The translations under genes were made by a program, and so were the position numbers. A stretch of DNA of 64,000 bases, from NCBI GenBank assembly GCA_963699495.1, contig CAVOUB010000005.1:682001-746000 (forward strand). Reading direction: 5' to 3'. Under the pieces are notes generated by a model that saw nothing but the letters and a program-made list of their open reading frames with translations, was not told the DNA's origin and searched no databases. Below, piece by piece: positions 43,670 to 53,123 of the stretch; the stretch's first letter is position 1; each line of letters starts with the position of its first letter. Origin of the DNA: JAIBJN01 sp963699495 (GTDB taxonomy: Bacteria > Actinomycetota > Thermoleophilia > Gaiellales > Gaiellaceae).

Positions 43670-45094
43670 CTAGCTTGCTACGTCTGCCACTAACTCTTCG
43701 CGAGAGGGCTCCGCTCCGGCCAGCGGCAGTTTCAACGTGAAAACGGTGTCTCCCGGGCGGGAGGCCAACTCGATCGAACCGTCCAGTCGCGAGGCGAGCT
43801 CGATGGCAATCGCGAGTCCCAGGCCGCTGCCGGAGGCCCTTCCCCCCGTCGCCCGGTAGAAGCGCTGGAACAGGTGCTCCTGGTCCTCCTCGGGGATCCC
43901 GGGCCCGTCGTCGCGTACCTGGAGCACCGCGCCGTCGAGGCTCCGGGCGACGGCGACGACCACCCGCGTGCCGGGGGGCGTGTGCCGGATCGCGTTCTCC
44001 ACGAGCGCGCGCACGATCTGCTGCGCCCGCAGCTCGTCTCCGAGCGCCTCCACCGGGTCGTCCGCCTCCACCCGCAGCTCGTGGCCGGCGGTCTCGGCGA
44101 CCGCGCGGAACTCGTCCGCCACGAGCCTCGCCGTGGCCGCCAGGTCGAACTGCGCGATCTCGACCTCCAGCTGCCCCGCATCCAGACGCGAGAGATCGAG
44201 CAAATCGGTCGCGAGGCGCGTCAGCCGGTCGATCTGGTCGTGCATCTCGGCGAGGAAGTCGCGCCGCACCTCGGCTTCCATCTCCTCGTCGCCCAGCAGC
44301 TCCACGAAGGCACCGAGCGAGAAGAGCGGCGTTCGCAGCTCGTGCGACGCATTGGCAATGAACTCCTGCCGAGCCCGGTCGAGCACCGCCAGCCTGGAGC
44401 GCATCCCGTCGAACGCATCCGCCAGCTGCCCAACCTCGTCGCGGCCTCGGTCGACGACCGGCGTCTCGAAATCCCCTTCCGCAAGGCGCTCTGCAGCCGT
44501 CTCCAGCCGCCGGATGCGGCGCGTGAAGTTCCACGCCAGCAGGTAGCCGGCGAGCCAGGAGATGGCCAGGGAGGCGGCGCCCGCGACCAGCAGGCTCCGG
44601 CGGACGAGCCGGACGTTCGCAAGCGCGTCGTCGAGCGGGGAGACAATGAGCAGGACCCGTCCGTCCTTCAGCAGCGGGTAGGCGACCTCGGCGTATGCGG
44701 CGTCTCGGTCGATCCGGCCCGACGCTGGCAGGCCGGTCCGCGCCGACTCGAGCGCGATCGGGTCGGCCGAGACCCCGCCGGACTGGTACTGGCGCGAGTC
44801 GACGACGATCTGGAGCTGCTCGTCCGTGAGCGGCGAGAGCACGACGATGCGCGTGTCGAGGGCCTCGGCCTGCTGCGAGACGATCTCCGCGACCGAGAAG
44901 GGGTCGGAGACCTCGGAGAGCTGGCCCGAGACCGCGGGCGCGGCGGCCCGCAGCTCGACGATCTTCGCGTCCACGAGGCGGTTCTCGAGCTGAGGCACGA
45001 CTGCGACGTAGACGATCGCCAGCGCCCCGGCGACGACCGCGAACAGGAGCAGTCCGACCTTGACGCTCAGGCTGATGAGCGGTGGCTTCCTCAT
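43670..45094 (-). CDS. Two-component sensor histidine kinase (second pair)
   Basis: 474 residues, ATG overlapping the regulator stop (ATGA). A membrane helix (about 7-30), an extracellular sensor of about 130 residues (SPLTDEQLQIVVDSRQYQSGG), a second helix (about 168-190), HAMP, HisKA with QEFIANASHELRTPLFSLGAF, N box ALVENAIRHTPPG, G1 DDGPGIPEEDQEHLFQRFYR and G2 GSGLGLAI. All catalytic residues are present. Unlike the first pair, the extracellular part contains a stretch like a small-molecule-sensing CHASE/PAS fold, but I cannot name a ligand. Confidence 0.94.
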   Translation of the reverse strand: MRKPPLISLSVKVGLLLFAVVAGALAIVYVAVVPQLENRLVDAKIVELRAAAPAVSGQLSEVSDPFSVAEIVSQQAEALDTRIVVLSPLTDEQLQIVVDSRQYQSGGVSADPIALESARTGLPASGRIDRDAAYAEVAYPLLKDGRVLLIVSPLDDALANVRLVRRSLLVAGAASLAISWLAGYLLAWNFTRRIRRLETAAERLAEGDFETPVVDRGRDEVGQLADAFDGMRSRLAVLDRARQEFIANASHELRTPLFSLGAFVELLGDEEMEAEVRRDFLAEMHDQIDRLTRLATDLLDLSRLDAGQLEVEIAQFDLAATARLVADEFRAVAETAGHELRVEADDPVEALGDELRAQQIVRALVENAIRHTPPGTRVVVAVARSLDGAVLQVRDDGPGIPEEDQEHLFQRFYRATGGRASGSGLGLAIAIELASRLDGSIELASRPGDTVFTLKLPLAGAEPSREELVADVAS

Positions 45095-45792
45095 CGCGAG
45101 TCGCGGAAGCGATAGCCGGCTCCGCGGACGGTGAAGATGAACTCCGGCTCGCTCGGGTCGCGCTCGATCTTCTCGCGAAGATGGCGGATGTGGACGTCGA
45201 TCGTCCGCGGGTCGCGATAGTCCGAGCCGCCCCAGAGCTCGTCCAGGAGCGCTTTTCGCGTGAAAACGCGCCCGGGGCTCGTGGCGAGCATGCGCAGGAG
45301 CTCGAACTCCAGGTACGTGAGCTGCACGGCCTCGCCTCGTGCCGCCACCAGGCGGCGCGCCGTGTCGATGCGGAGCCCGTCGACCTCGATCACCTCGTCG
45401 CGCGCGCTCTGGGACGGCAGCTGCGCCCGGCGCAGAAGCGCCCGGACACGGCTCATGAACTCACGGATCGAGAACGGCTTCGTGATGTAGTCGTCAGCGC
45501 CCAGCTCGAGGCCGAGGACCTTGTCGCCTTCGTCGCCGCGGGCCGTGAGCATGATGATCGGCACCGCGCTCCGCGCCTCGCGCAGGCTCCGGCAGACGGC
45601 CAGCCCGTCGAGGCGCGGCAGCATCAGGTCGAGGACGACCAGGTCGATCGGCTCCGCACGGTAGAGCTCGAGCGCCTCCTCACCGTCGCGGGCCTGCACG
45701 ACGCGATAGCCCTCGCGCTCGAGCGGATACGTGAGGACTTTCTGCACCGACTCCTCGTCGTCCACGAGGAGCACCGTAGGCCGCTGTTCCAT
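45091..45792 (-). CDS. OmpR/PhoB-type response regulator (second pair)
   Basis: 233 residues. Receiver with DDEES, phospho-Asp in VVLDLMLPRLDG and Lys in YITKPFSIREF; winged helix ending FIFTVRGAGYRFRD. It is encoded before its kinase on the minus strand. The gene is divergent from the M28-type membrane protein across 52 bases (45793-45844), so that region is the natural place for its own operator. Confidence 0.95.
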   Translation of the reverse strand: MEQRPTVLLVDDEESVQKVLTYPLEREGYRVVQARDGEEALELYRAEPIDLVVLDLMLPRLDGLAVCRSLREARSAVPIIMLTARGDEGDKVLGLELGADDYITKPFSIREFMSRVRALLRRAQLPSQSARDEVIEVDGLRIDTARRLVAARGEAVQLTYLEFELLRMLATSPGRVFTRKALLDELWGGSDYRDPRTIDVHIRHLREKIERDPSEPEFIFTVRGAGYRFRDSR

Positions 45793-45844
45793 CGCTGGGA
45801 TAAGGATAGGGGCGGCGCGCGCACCATCTACACTTGAGGTGCTC

Positions 45845-47725
45845 ATGGCCGCAGAAGCGCCACGCCGTCGGCCGCGGCGCGGGTCCCTGGAGCGGCCCGT
45901 CTCGACGCGCATCTACCGCACGGCTTGGCTCGTCGTCGCGGTCCCGGTGCTCGTCGCCGCCTTCAGCGTCGGAAGACCCGATGCGCTTCCGGCTCCCCGC
46001 GTGCCGCCCTTCTTCGACCGGACGACGGCCGTGCAGTTCACCGACGAGCTGGTGAGCACGTGGCCCGACCGCTCGCCGGGGACGCAGGGGCAGCGTGAGG
46101 CGGCGGACTGGGTCGAGTCCCAGTTCCGTGCCTACGGGTTCGACGTCGAGCGCCAGACGTTCTCGGCCCAGATCCCGGGCATCGGCACGAGGAAGCTCAT
46201 GAACGTCGTGGCGGTGGCACCGCCGACCGGGCCGGCGAACACCCAGTCCCAGCAGGCCGTAGTCGTGCTCGCGCACCGCGACAACGTCGGCCTCTCGCCG
46301 GGCGCCGACGACAACGGCTCCGGCACGGGCGCGCTCCTCGAGCTGGCCCGCGACCTCGGCAGCGCATCGCTGTCGCACCCGATCGTGCTCGTCTCGACGG
46401 ACGGCGGCTCGTACGGGGGGCTGGGAGCCGCGAAGTTCGCCGAGACCCGCAGGTTCGCCGGCAAGATCGCCGCGCTCGTCAACCTCGATGCGATCGGATC
46501 GGGCTCTTCGCCCCGGATCGAGTTCGCCGGCGACACGCCCCGGGTGCCGAGCCCCACCCTGCTCGCAACCGCCGACGCGTCCATCGAGGCAGAGACCGGC
46601 TCGGAGCCCAAGCGGCCCGGGGCGCTCGCCCAGCTCGTGGACCTCGCGTTCCCGTTCAGCTTCTACGAGCAGGCACCGTTCGTCTCGCGCGGCGTGCCCG
46701 CCGTGACGATCACGACGAGCAACAGCCGCCCGCGCCGGCCGGACGGCGACACCCTGGCTGCGCTGAACGAGCAGCGGCTCGGCGAGCTCGGGCGCGCGGC
46801 CCAGATGCTCCTCGGCTCGCTCGACGAGTCGGCCGAGGTCGCGAGCGGCACCCAGTCCTATCTCTACTTCGGGACACGCCTGCTCTACGGCTGGACACTG
46901 CAGCTCATCCTCGTTGCCGCCTTGATCCCCTTCCTGGCCGCCACCGTCGACCTCTTCGCCCGCTGCCGGCGACGTCACATCGCCCTCCTGCCGGCCCTGC
47001 GGAGCTACGTCAGCCGTCTTTGCGTGTGGCTCTGGGTCGGGATCGCCTTCGCGCTCTTCGTCGCCACGGGCCTGCTTCCGAGCGGCGAGAACCGGCCGAT
47101 CGGCCCCGACACCCCCGCCGCGGGCGACTGGCCCGTGGCGGCGCTCGCCGCTCTCCTGGGCGTCTCCGCACTGGCGTGGCTGATCGTCAGACCGCGGCTC
47201 ACCCCGACGCGGTCGATCGCGCGGGAGGAGGAGCTCGGAGGCCACCTCGCGGCGATGCTCGTGCTCTCGATCGTGGCGCTCGTCGTCACCGCGGTGAACC
47301 CGTACTCGCTCCTCTTTCTGCTCCCGTCCTTGCACGCCTGGCTCTGGCTCCCGCAGGTCCGCGACCGGGGGCGCGCCGTCCAGGCGGCCGTCTACGCGCT
47401 CGGCTTCCTCGGGCCGTTCCTTCTTCTCGCGTCGTTCGCCGTCCGCTTCGACATGGGGCTCGACGCTATCTGGTACCTGATCGCCCTCACGGCGGTCGGC
47501 TACGTGCCGGTGCCGCTCGTGCTCGCATTCCTGGCCTGGGGCGCCGCCGCGGGGCAGGTCGGCGCCGTCGCGGTCGGCACGTATGCCCCGTACCCGGACG
47601 TCAACGAGCGGACGCCCGGGGCGCTGAGGGAAGCCGGTCGCCAGGCTATCCTCGCCGTGCGGAGATCCCGCAGGCGGCATCTGGTTGCCGTTGACTCCCA
47701 AGAAGACCGGGCCGAAAGTCCGTAG
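45845..47725 (+). CDS. M28-type peptidase-like membrane protein
   Basis: 626 residues. One helix near the N-terminus, an extracellular M28-like domain (about 60-315) and then about seven helices. Zinc-site motifs partly match: VVVLAHRDNVGLSPGADDNGSGTGALLELA supplies His and Asp, and AALVNLDAIGSG an Asp. The catalytic Glu-Glu normally found near DGEExGLxGS is missing: the segment reads VSTDGGSYGGLGAAKFAE. It may therefore be inactive or use other residues. ATG at 45845 has GAGGTG upstream. The sortase gene follows in the same direction after about 15 bases. Confidence 0.82.
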   Translation: MAAEAPRRRPRRGSLERPVSTRIYRTAWLVVAVPVLVAAFSVGRPDALPAPRVPPFFDRTTAVQFTDELVSTWPDRSPGTQGQREAADWVESQFRAYGFDVERQTFSAQIPGIGTRKLMNVVAVAPPTGPANTQSQQAVVVLAHRDNVGLSPGADDNGSGTGALLELARDLGSASLSHPIVLVSTDGGSYGGLGAAKFAETRRFAGKIAALVNLDAIGSGSSPRIEFAGDTPRVPSPTLLATADASIEAETGSEPKRPGALAQLVDLAFPFSFYEQAPFVSRGVPAVTITTSNSRPRRPDGDTLAALNEQRLGELGRAAQMLLGSLDESAEVASGTQSYLYFGTRLLYGWTLQLILVAALIPFLAATVDLFARCRRRHIALLPALRSYVSRLCVWLWVGIAFALFVATGLLPSGENRPIGPDTPAAGDWPVAALAALLGVSALAWLIVRPRLTPTRSIAREEELGGHLAAMLVLSIVALVVTAVNPYSLLFLLPSLHAWLWLPQVRDRGRAVQAAVYALGFLGPFLLLASFAVRFDMGLDAIWYLIALTAVGYVPVPLVLAFLAWGAAAGQVGAVAVGTYAPYPDVNERTPGALREAGRQAILAVRRSRRRHLVAVDSQEDRAESP

Positions 47726-47740
47726 AGAGGTGAACTGAGA

Positions 47741-48464
47741 CTGCGGCGCACCGGAACCATCCTCATCGTGCTCGGCCTGTTCGTGCTCGCGTACGCCGCG
47801 GCCGTGTTCGCCTGGCGCCCGTCACGATCTCTACAGCCGCTCCAGCAAATCGCCTGGAATCCGCGCTCGGGAGGAGTTTGCAGCCTGGGACGCAAGCCCG
47901 CCGTCGCCGAGCGACGACGGCGAGTCGCCGGACGACGAGGACGCGCCGGCAGTGGTCGGCACCAGCGCCTCGCGGGCCGCTACCGCGCGGGACGCGCGCC
48001 GCTTCACGAGAAGCCTCGAGCAAGGCCAGGCCTTCGGGCGGATCCGAATTCCGTCCATCGGGGTCGAGGTGGTGGCCGTCCAGGGCACACGCTGGGGCGC
48101 CGACCTCTCACGCGGGCCGGGACACTACGAGAAGACCGAGGTGCCCGGCCTCGGGAAGACGGTCGGCATCGCCGGCCACCGCACGACGTTCGGAGCCCCG
48201 TTCCGGCACATCGACGACATCGCCCTCGGCGACCGCATCACCCTCGAGATGCCGTACGCCACGTTCCGCTACCGGGTCTTCAAGCACGAGATCGTGGACA
48301 ACGACGACTGGAGCGTGATCCGCGACCGCGGCTACGACACGCTGATGCTCTCGGCGTGCCACCCGCTCTACGGCGCCTCGGAGCGCTGGATCGTCTACGC
48401 CCGGCTCGTCGAGGTCACGCCGCGGCAGGGCGACGCCTACACACTCGCCGCCGCAGCCGGGTAG
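47741..48464 (+). pseudogene. Class D/E-like sortase, frameshifted near its N-terminus
   Basis: The catalytic domain is intact from about 47952: EQGQAFGRIRIPSIGVEVVAVQGT, His in GIAGHRTTFGAPFRHIDDI, Cys in TLMLSACHPLYGASERW and Arg in SERWIVYARL. The N-terminal anchor (GTILIVLGLFVLAYAAAVFAWR) is in a different frame, with probable indels at about 47825 and 47870 before EEFAAWDASPPSPSDDGESPDDEDAPAV. No start codon is well placed before the anchor. Sortases cut and transfer surface proteins to the cell wall or other proteins. Its neighbour is a membrane protein, not an obvious LPXTG substrate. Confidence 0.8.
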
Positions 48465-48470
48465 CACTCG

Positions 48471-49674
48471 CTAGATCGGCAGGAACCGCACCGCGGCGCC
48501 GGCAAGGAGCTCGCCTTCGCCGGCCGGGACCCAGGCGAGTGCCGCCGCGCGGCCTGCGCGCACGATCATGTGCGAGTCCTGCCCGAGCACGGGGTCGAGC
48601 AGCGGCTCGCCGTCGTCCTCCGTCACGGTGGCGCGGACGAACTCGTCACGGTCGGCGTTTCGGCGGACCGTAGCGGCGAGCCTCCCCTGCCTGAAGGCGG
48701 GCAAAGGAGACGGAAGGCCGAGGAGCACGTTGACCGCCGGCCGCACGAGCAACTCGAAGGTGGCGAGGACCGAGACCGGATTGCCGGGGAGGTTGAAGAC
48801 AAGGTGGTCGCGGCGGACGCCGAAGGCGACCGGCTTCCCGGGCTTCATCGCGACACCCCAGAAGACCTCCTCGACCCGGAGCTCGGACTGCACCTTGCGG
48901 ACCAGGTCGTGCGGCCCGACCGAGGCGCCGCCGGTCGTGACGAGCATGTCGAACCCGAGCAGGGCACGCTCCATCGTGCGCCGGTGCTCGTCCTCGGTGT
49001 CGGCGACGACGCCGAGCTGGGCGGGCACGGCGCCCGCAAGCTGGAGCGCCGTGGCGAGCAGCAGCCCGTTGGACTCGTAGATCTGGCCGGCCTCGAGGTC
49101 CTCTCCGGGCTGGCGGAGCTCGGAGCCCGTCACCAGGATGCCGACCCGAGGCCGCTTCGTGGCCCGGACCTCCGAGACGCCGGCGGCCGCCAGCGCCCCC
49201 ACCTGGCCCGGCCCGAGAAGAACGCCGGGCTCGAGCACGGTCTCGCCGGCCCGCACGTCACCGCCGCGGTCGCGGACGTTCGCGCCGGCCGAAACCGGCT
49301 CCGCGGACTGCCAGCCCTTCCGGGCTCTCATGCACGAGCTCGATTGGAACGACTGAGTCCGCACCTTCCGGCATCGCTCCTCCGGTCGAGATCGCCATCG
49401 CCTCGCCGACCCCGAGGGGGCGCACGGCCGGCGCGCCGGCGGCGATGCGCGCCACGACCGGAAGCGTGACCGGGGCACCCGCGGCGTCCGCGGAGCGGAG
49501 CGCGTAGCCGTCCATCGCAGAGCTCGCGAAGGGCGGCAGGTCGACCGCCGCCGTGGCCGGCTCGGCGAGCACGCGGCCGGTGGCGCGCTCGATCGGCACC
49601 CGCTCGGCCTCGAGCGGCCTCGCCCGCTCCAGGACGAGCCGCTGCGCCTCCGCGACCGAGATGAGGTCCGCCAC
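48471..49674 (-). pseudogene. moeA: Molybdopterin molybdotransferase MoeA, frameshifted near 49303
   Basis: GTG at 49674 begins ADLISVAEAQRLVLERARPLEAE; PPFASSAMDGYALRSAD and AMAISTGGAMPEGADSVVPIELV follow. At about 49303 the frame shifts to EPVSAGANVRDRGGDVRAGETVLEPGVLLGPGQVGALAAAGV, then RVGILVTGSELRQPG, TTGGASVGPHDLVRKV, MKPGKPVAFGV and NLPGNPVSVLATFELLVRPA to the end. It inserts molybdate into adenylated molybdopterin and goes with moaC and mogA of this window. Converges on the sortase gene with a six-base gap. Confidence 0.85.
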
Positions 49675-49704
49675 AACGGCGTACCGTAGTCCACGCGGAG
49701 CGTC

Positions 49705-50775
49705 CTAGATGGGGACGGCGTCCCGCAGCATGTACGCCGACAGCGCGAGCGCCAGCAGGCGCGCGGTGCGGTCCTCCTCGACCGCAGCGAGCGGCACCGC
49801 CCAGACCGCGTACCAGGGGACGAGCCACGAGGTGCAGACGAGCAGGAGACAGGCCGTCAGAGCGAGCCGCGCCCGACCCCGCCAGGCTTCGCGCAGAAGC
49901 CACGTATAGGCGACGGCGAAGCCGACGGCGAAGGCCAGCGCGACGGCACCCTCGGGAACGCCGAGCGTCGCGATCCGGGTGGGGATTGCGTACCAGGCGC
50001 GGTCTTCCGCCAGGTTGGTCGCCAACGGCCCCGCCGCGCCGATCCACGACAGCCCGTAGCGCCATGTGGCAATCGCCACGATCAGCGCGGCAGCAGCTGC
50101 AAGCCCACGGTGATCGATCCGGCGTCCGGTGCTGCGCGCCTCGAGAAGCCGCAGGGGCAAGAAGACAAGAGGCACCCACTTGATCGCGATCGCGATGGCC
50201 CAAGCCACACCGGCCAGCGCTCTCCTTTCCGACGCCGCGAGGGCAAGCGCGGCCAGGACGAAGACCATCATCCAGGCGTCGTTGTGCCCACCGCCTGCGA
50301 AATGCACGGCGAGCAGCGGGTTCCAGCCGACGAAGGCGGCCGCAAAGGCTGGACGAGCGGAAAGGCGCGCCGCGAGGAGGACGAGGGCGACCATAGCTGC
50401 GGCCGCCAGGACTCGGTAGAGCCAGGCAGCTGCGTCGGGCGAGCGACCGACCACGACGGCATGCGCCTCGGACGCCAGGGTGAAGCCGGGCCCGTAGACC
50501 GAGGTCGTGTCGTGCCAGTGGGAGCCCATGAGCGGGTACGCCGGGTCGTCGGGGTAGTCGCTGGGCACGTCGACATACGGGTTGCCGCCGTGCTCGGTGG
50601 ATACGCGGGCGTAGTCCCAGTACGTGTAGACGTCGGTCGAGAGCAGCACGGGGCCGGCCAGCGGCAGGAGCTGGATCGCGCACGCGAGGATCGTGACCGC
50701 CCGGCGGCGCGAGACGCCCCCGGACCGGTGGAGCAGGTAGAGCCCCGCCAGGTAGGCCGCGAAGGCCGCGGACAT
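49705..50775 (-). CDS. GT87-like polyprenyl-sugar membrane glycosyltransferase
   Basis: About 356 residues from an ATG, with eight to nine further helices. LSTDVYTYWDYARVSTEHGGNPYVDVPSDYPDDPAYPLMGSHWHDTTSVYGPGF holds the conserved Asp of GT-C folds, and AVHFAGGGHNDAWMMVFVLAALALAASERRALAGVAWAIAIAIKWVPLVFLPL matches the GT87/DUF2029 family, which adds mannose or other sugars from lipid-phosphate carriers outside the membrane. The same frame is open up to 50949 and reads ALVAGALVLALTATAVAFAYPESSPLVPEHDGEATRWAWLYLGAMSA, clearly protein and another helix, but it has no ATG, GTG or TTG; the true start is probably hidden by a break at the PBP overlap. Confidence 0.8.
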   Translation of the reverse strand: MSAAFAAYLAGLYLLHRSGGVSRRRAVTILACAIQLLPLAGPVLLSTDVYTYWDYARVSTEHGGNPYVDVPSDYPDDPAYPLMGSHWHDTTSVYGPGFTLASEAHAVVVGRSPDAAAWLYRVLAAAAMVALVLLAARLSARPAFAAAFVGWNPLLAVHFAGGGHNDAWMMVFVLAALALAASERRALAGVAWAIAIAIKWVPLVFLPLRLLEARSTGRRIDHRGLAAAAALIVAIATWRYGLSWIGAAGPLATNLAEDRAWYAIPTRIATLGVPEGAVALAFAVGFAVAYTWLLREAWRGRARLALTACLLLVCTSWLVPWYAVWAVPLAAVEEDRTARLLALALSAYMLRDAVPI

Positions 50776-50873
50776 CGCGCCGAGATAGAGCCAAGCCCAG
50801 CGCGTCGCCTCGCCGTCGTGCTCGGGGACGAGCGGCGAGGACTCCGGGTAGGCGAAGGCGACCGCCGTCGCCG

Positions 50874-53123
50874 TCAGCGCGAGGACGAGCGCGCCGGCGA
50901 CCAGCGCCCAGCCGGCGGCGCTACGGTTCCGGTCGTGGTGGGAGGTGACTCAGTCGTAGTCGGCGGAGTCGTCGTCGTCGTGGGTGGGGCCGTGGTCGTG
51001 CCGCCCTTGTCCTTGTCCTTCTTGGGCTTCTCGGGCTTCGGCGGCGCACCGACGAACGCGTACTGCCCCTTGAACGGCACCCAGACCGCGGGGTTCTTCG
51101 GATACGGCCACATGATGTACGGCACGCCGGCGAAGGCCCGCGACATGAAGAGCCGCCAGATCGAGGCGGGGAACGTGCCGCCCGCGACCGTGATCCCGTG
51201 GACACTCGTCATGGCGATCTGGGCGTTCGGGTAGCCGACCCACACGACCGTCGACGCCCGGGGCGTGTAGCCGGCAAACCAGGCGTCGGCCGAGTTGTCC
51301 GTCGTGCCGGTCTTCCCCGCGGAGGCTGGGTCGCCGTAGTAGGCGCCGACGCCGGTGCCGCCGGTGATGTTGCTGTGCAGGATCCGTGTCACCTCGTAGG
51401 CGACGCCGTCCGAGAAGATGCGCTTGCGCTTGGCGATGCCCCAGCCCGCGTCCTTGTCGACGCTCCCGTCCGCGAGCACGACCTTGCGGATCGCCATCGG
51501 CTGGGAGTAGACGCCTCCCGCTGCGAGCGTCGCGTAAGCGGAGGCCATGTCGAGCACCGACACCGCGTTCGAGCCGAGCCCGACGGAGGCGACTGGCAGA
51601 AGGTCGGTCTTGATCCCCATCTGCTTCGCGATCCGGACCACGTTCTCAGGCCCGACGTCGAGCGTCAGGCGCGCGTAGACGGTGTTGTCGGAGCTGAGCG
51701 TCGCAGTCGCGATCGGAACCGCACCGATGTAGGAGTGGCTGTACGTGGAGACGTCCCACGGCTCCGAGTTCGGATCGGGCTGCCAGTGGAACGGCGCCGA
51801 GAGGTACTGCGTCGTGTACGGGTTGATCCCCTGCCGGATCGCCTCGGTCAGCACGAACGTCTTGAACGACGAGCCTGACTGCCGCCGGCCCTGCGCAGCC
51901 AGGTTGAACTGGATGTTCTTCTTCCCCGGGACGACCGCCGTCATGGCCCGGATCGCGCCGTTCTTCGGGTTGATGGAGACGATCGCCGAGGCCGGGTCGC
52001 CCGGCTGGTTGAGCGTTTCCTTGATCGACGCGATGGCCATCTTCTGGTAGCGCGGGTTGATGGTCGTGTACACCTTGAGACCGCCGCCGCGCACCGCCGT
52101 GGCCCCGTACTTGTCGATCAGGAGCTCCCGGACGTAGCTGAAGAAGAACGGCTCCTTGATCCTGGTGTAGATCGACCCGCGCTTCAGCTCGATCGGCTGC
52201 GCGACGGCCGCCTGGTAGGCCGACTCGCTGATGTAGTCGTCGGCCCGCATCGCCTTCAGCACGTCGTTGCGGCGCGCCAGCGCCTGGTCGGGGCGCTGGA
52301 AGGGGTCGAAGATCGAGGGCGCCTGTGGCAGCCCGGCGATCAGCGCCGCCTGCTCGAGGGTGAGGTCGGCCGCATGCTTGGAGAAGTACGTCTGGGCCGC
52401 AGCCTCGGCCCCGTAAGCGTGGGCGCCGAAGTAGACCTGGTTGAGATAGGTCTCGAGAATTCGATCCTTGCGCCAGCGCTTCACTTCGGCAGGCGTCAGC
52501 CCCGCGGGCGTCGCTCCCCACAGCTTCGGCAAGCCCTCGCTCTCGAGCTTGAGCGCCAGGCAGGCCTCCTTCGTCTTCCGCTCCCACGAGACGTCGCGGC
52601 CGATGTAGAGGTTCCGGACGAGCTGCTGGGTCAGCGTCGAGCCTCCCTGGACGATCTCGCCTTCCTGCAGGTTCTTCACCGCCGCGCGGAGGATCCCCTC
52701 GTAGTCGACCCCCGAGTGGGAGTAGAAGCGCCGGTCCTCGATGGCGACGGTAGCCTCCGCGAGAAGGGGCGAAATCTGGTCCAGCGCGACGGGCTGTCGG
52801 TTCTGCTCCGCAGGGATCGAGCCGAGCAGCGATCCGTCCGCGGCGTAGACGAACGAATTCTCGCCGATCGACACCGGCTTCAGCGAGGCGAGCGAGCAGC
52901 TGTTGACGAAGGCCTGGGCGCCGGTGAAGGCGGCTGCGACCAGGACGCCCGAGCCGGTGAGGAGAATCGCCAGGATGGTGACGAGGACGAAGCGACGGGA
53001 CTGGACCTTGTCGCGATGCCGACGGTTGCGGCGACGCCGCCTGTTGCGGTTGTCCGCGGCCCGGCGGCCGTTGGCGTGGCCGTTCCTGCCTTTGCCGTTG
53101 CCGTTGCGCCCGGTCGGGGTCAC
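50874..53123 (-). CDS. Class A penicillin-binding protein (PBP1A type)
   Basis: 749 residues from a GTG overlapping the MscS stop (GTGA). A basic Asn/Arg/Gly-rich cytoplasmic tail (GRNGNGKGRNGHANGRRA) precedes one helix. GT51 glycosyltransferase: EDRRFYSHSGVDYEGILRA and GGSTLTQQLVRNLY. Transpeptidase: QSGSSFKTF (Ser nucleophile SSFK), SSDNTVYA (SxN) and AGKTGTTDNSADAWFAGYTP (KTG). A Thr/Pro-rich tail (TTTTPPTTTESPPTTT) follows PKPEKPKKDKDKGG. It builds peptidoglycan strands and 4-3 cross-links. Confidence 0.95.
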   Translation of the reverse strand: MTPTGRNGNGKGRNGHANGRRAADNRNRRRRRNRRHRDKVQSRRFVLVTILAILLTGSGVLVAAAFTGAQAFVNSCSLASLKPVSIGENSFVYAADGSLLGSIPAEQNRQPVALDQISPLLAEATVAIEDRRFYSHSGVDYEGILRAAVKNLQEGEIVQGGSTLTQQLVRNLYIGRDVSWERKTKEACLALKLESEGLPKLWGATPAGLTPAEVKRWRKDRILETYLNQVYFGAHAYGAEAAAQTYFSKHAADLTLEQAALIAGLPQAPSIFDPFQRPDQALARRNDVLKAMRADDYISESAYQAAVAQPIELKRGSIYTRIKEPFFFSYVRELLIDKYGATAVRGGGLKVYTTINPRYQKMAIASIKETLNQPGDPASAIVSINPKNGAIRAMTAVVPGKKNIQFNLAAQGRRQSGSSFKTFVLTEAIRQGINPYTTQYLSAPFHWQPDPNSEPWDVSTYSHSYIGAVPIATATLSSDNTVYARLTLDVGPENVVRIAKQMGIKTDLLPVASVGLGSNAVSVLDMASAYATLAAGGVYSQPMAIRKVVLADGSVDKDAGWGIAKRKRIFSDGVAYEVTRILHSNITGGTGVGAYYGDPASAGKTGTTDNSADAWFAGYTPRASTVVWVGYPNAQIAMTSVHGITVAGGTFPASIWRLFMSRAFAGVPYIMWPYPKNPAVWVPFKGQYAFVGAPPKPEKPKKDKDKGGTTTAPPTTTTTPPTTTESPPTTTGTVAPPAGRWSPARSSSR

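Noticed and set aside
50950..51020. Repeated GTCGTCG/ACGACG pattern as a tandem repeat
   Set aside because: It codes the Thr/Pro-rich tail of PBP1A, a common low-complexity end, and has no fixed repeat unit.
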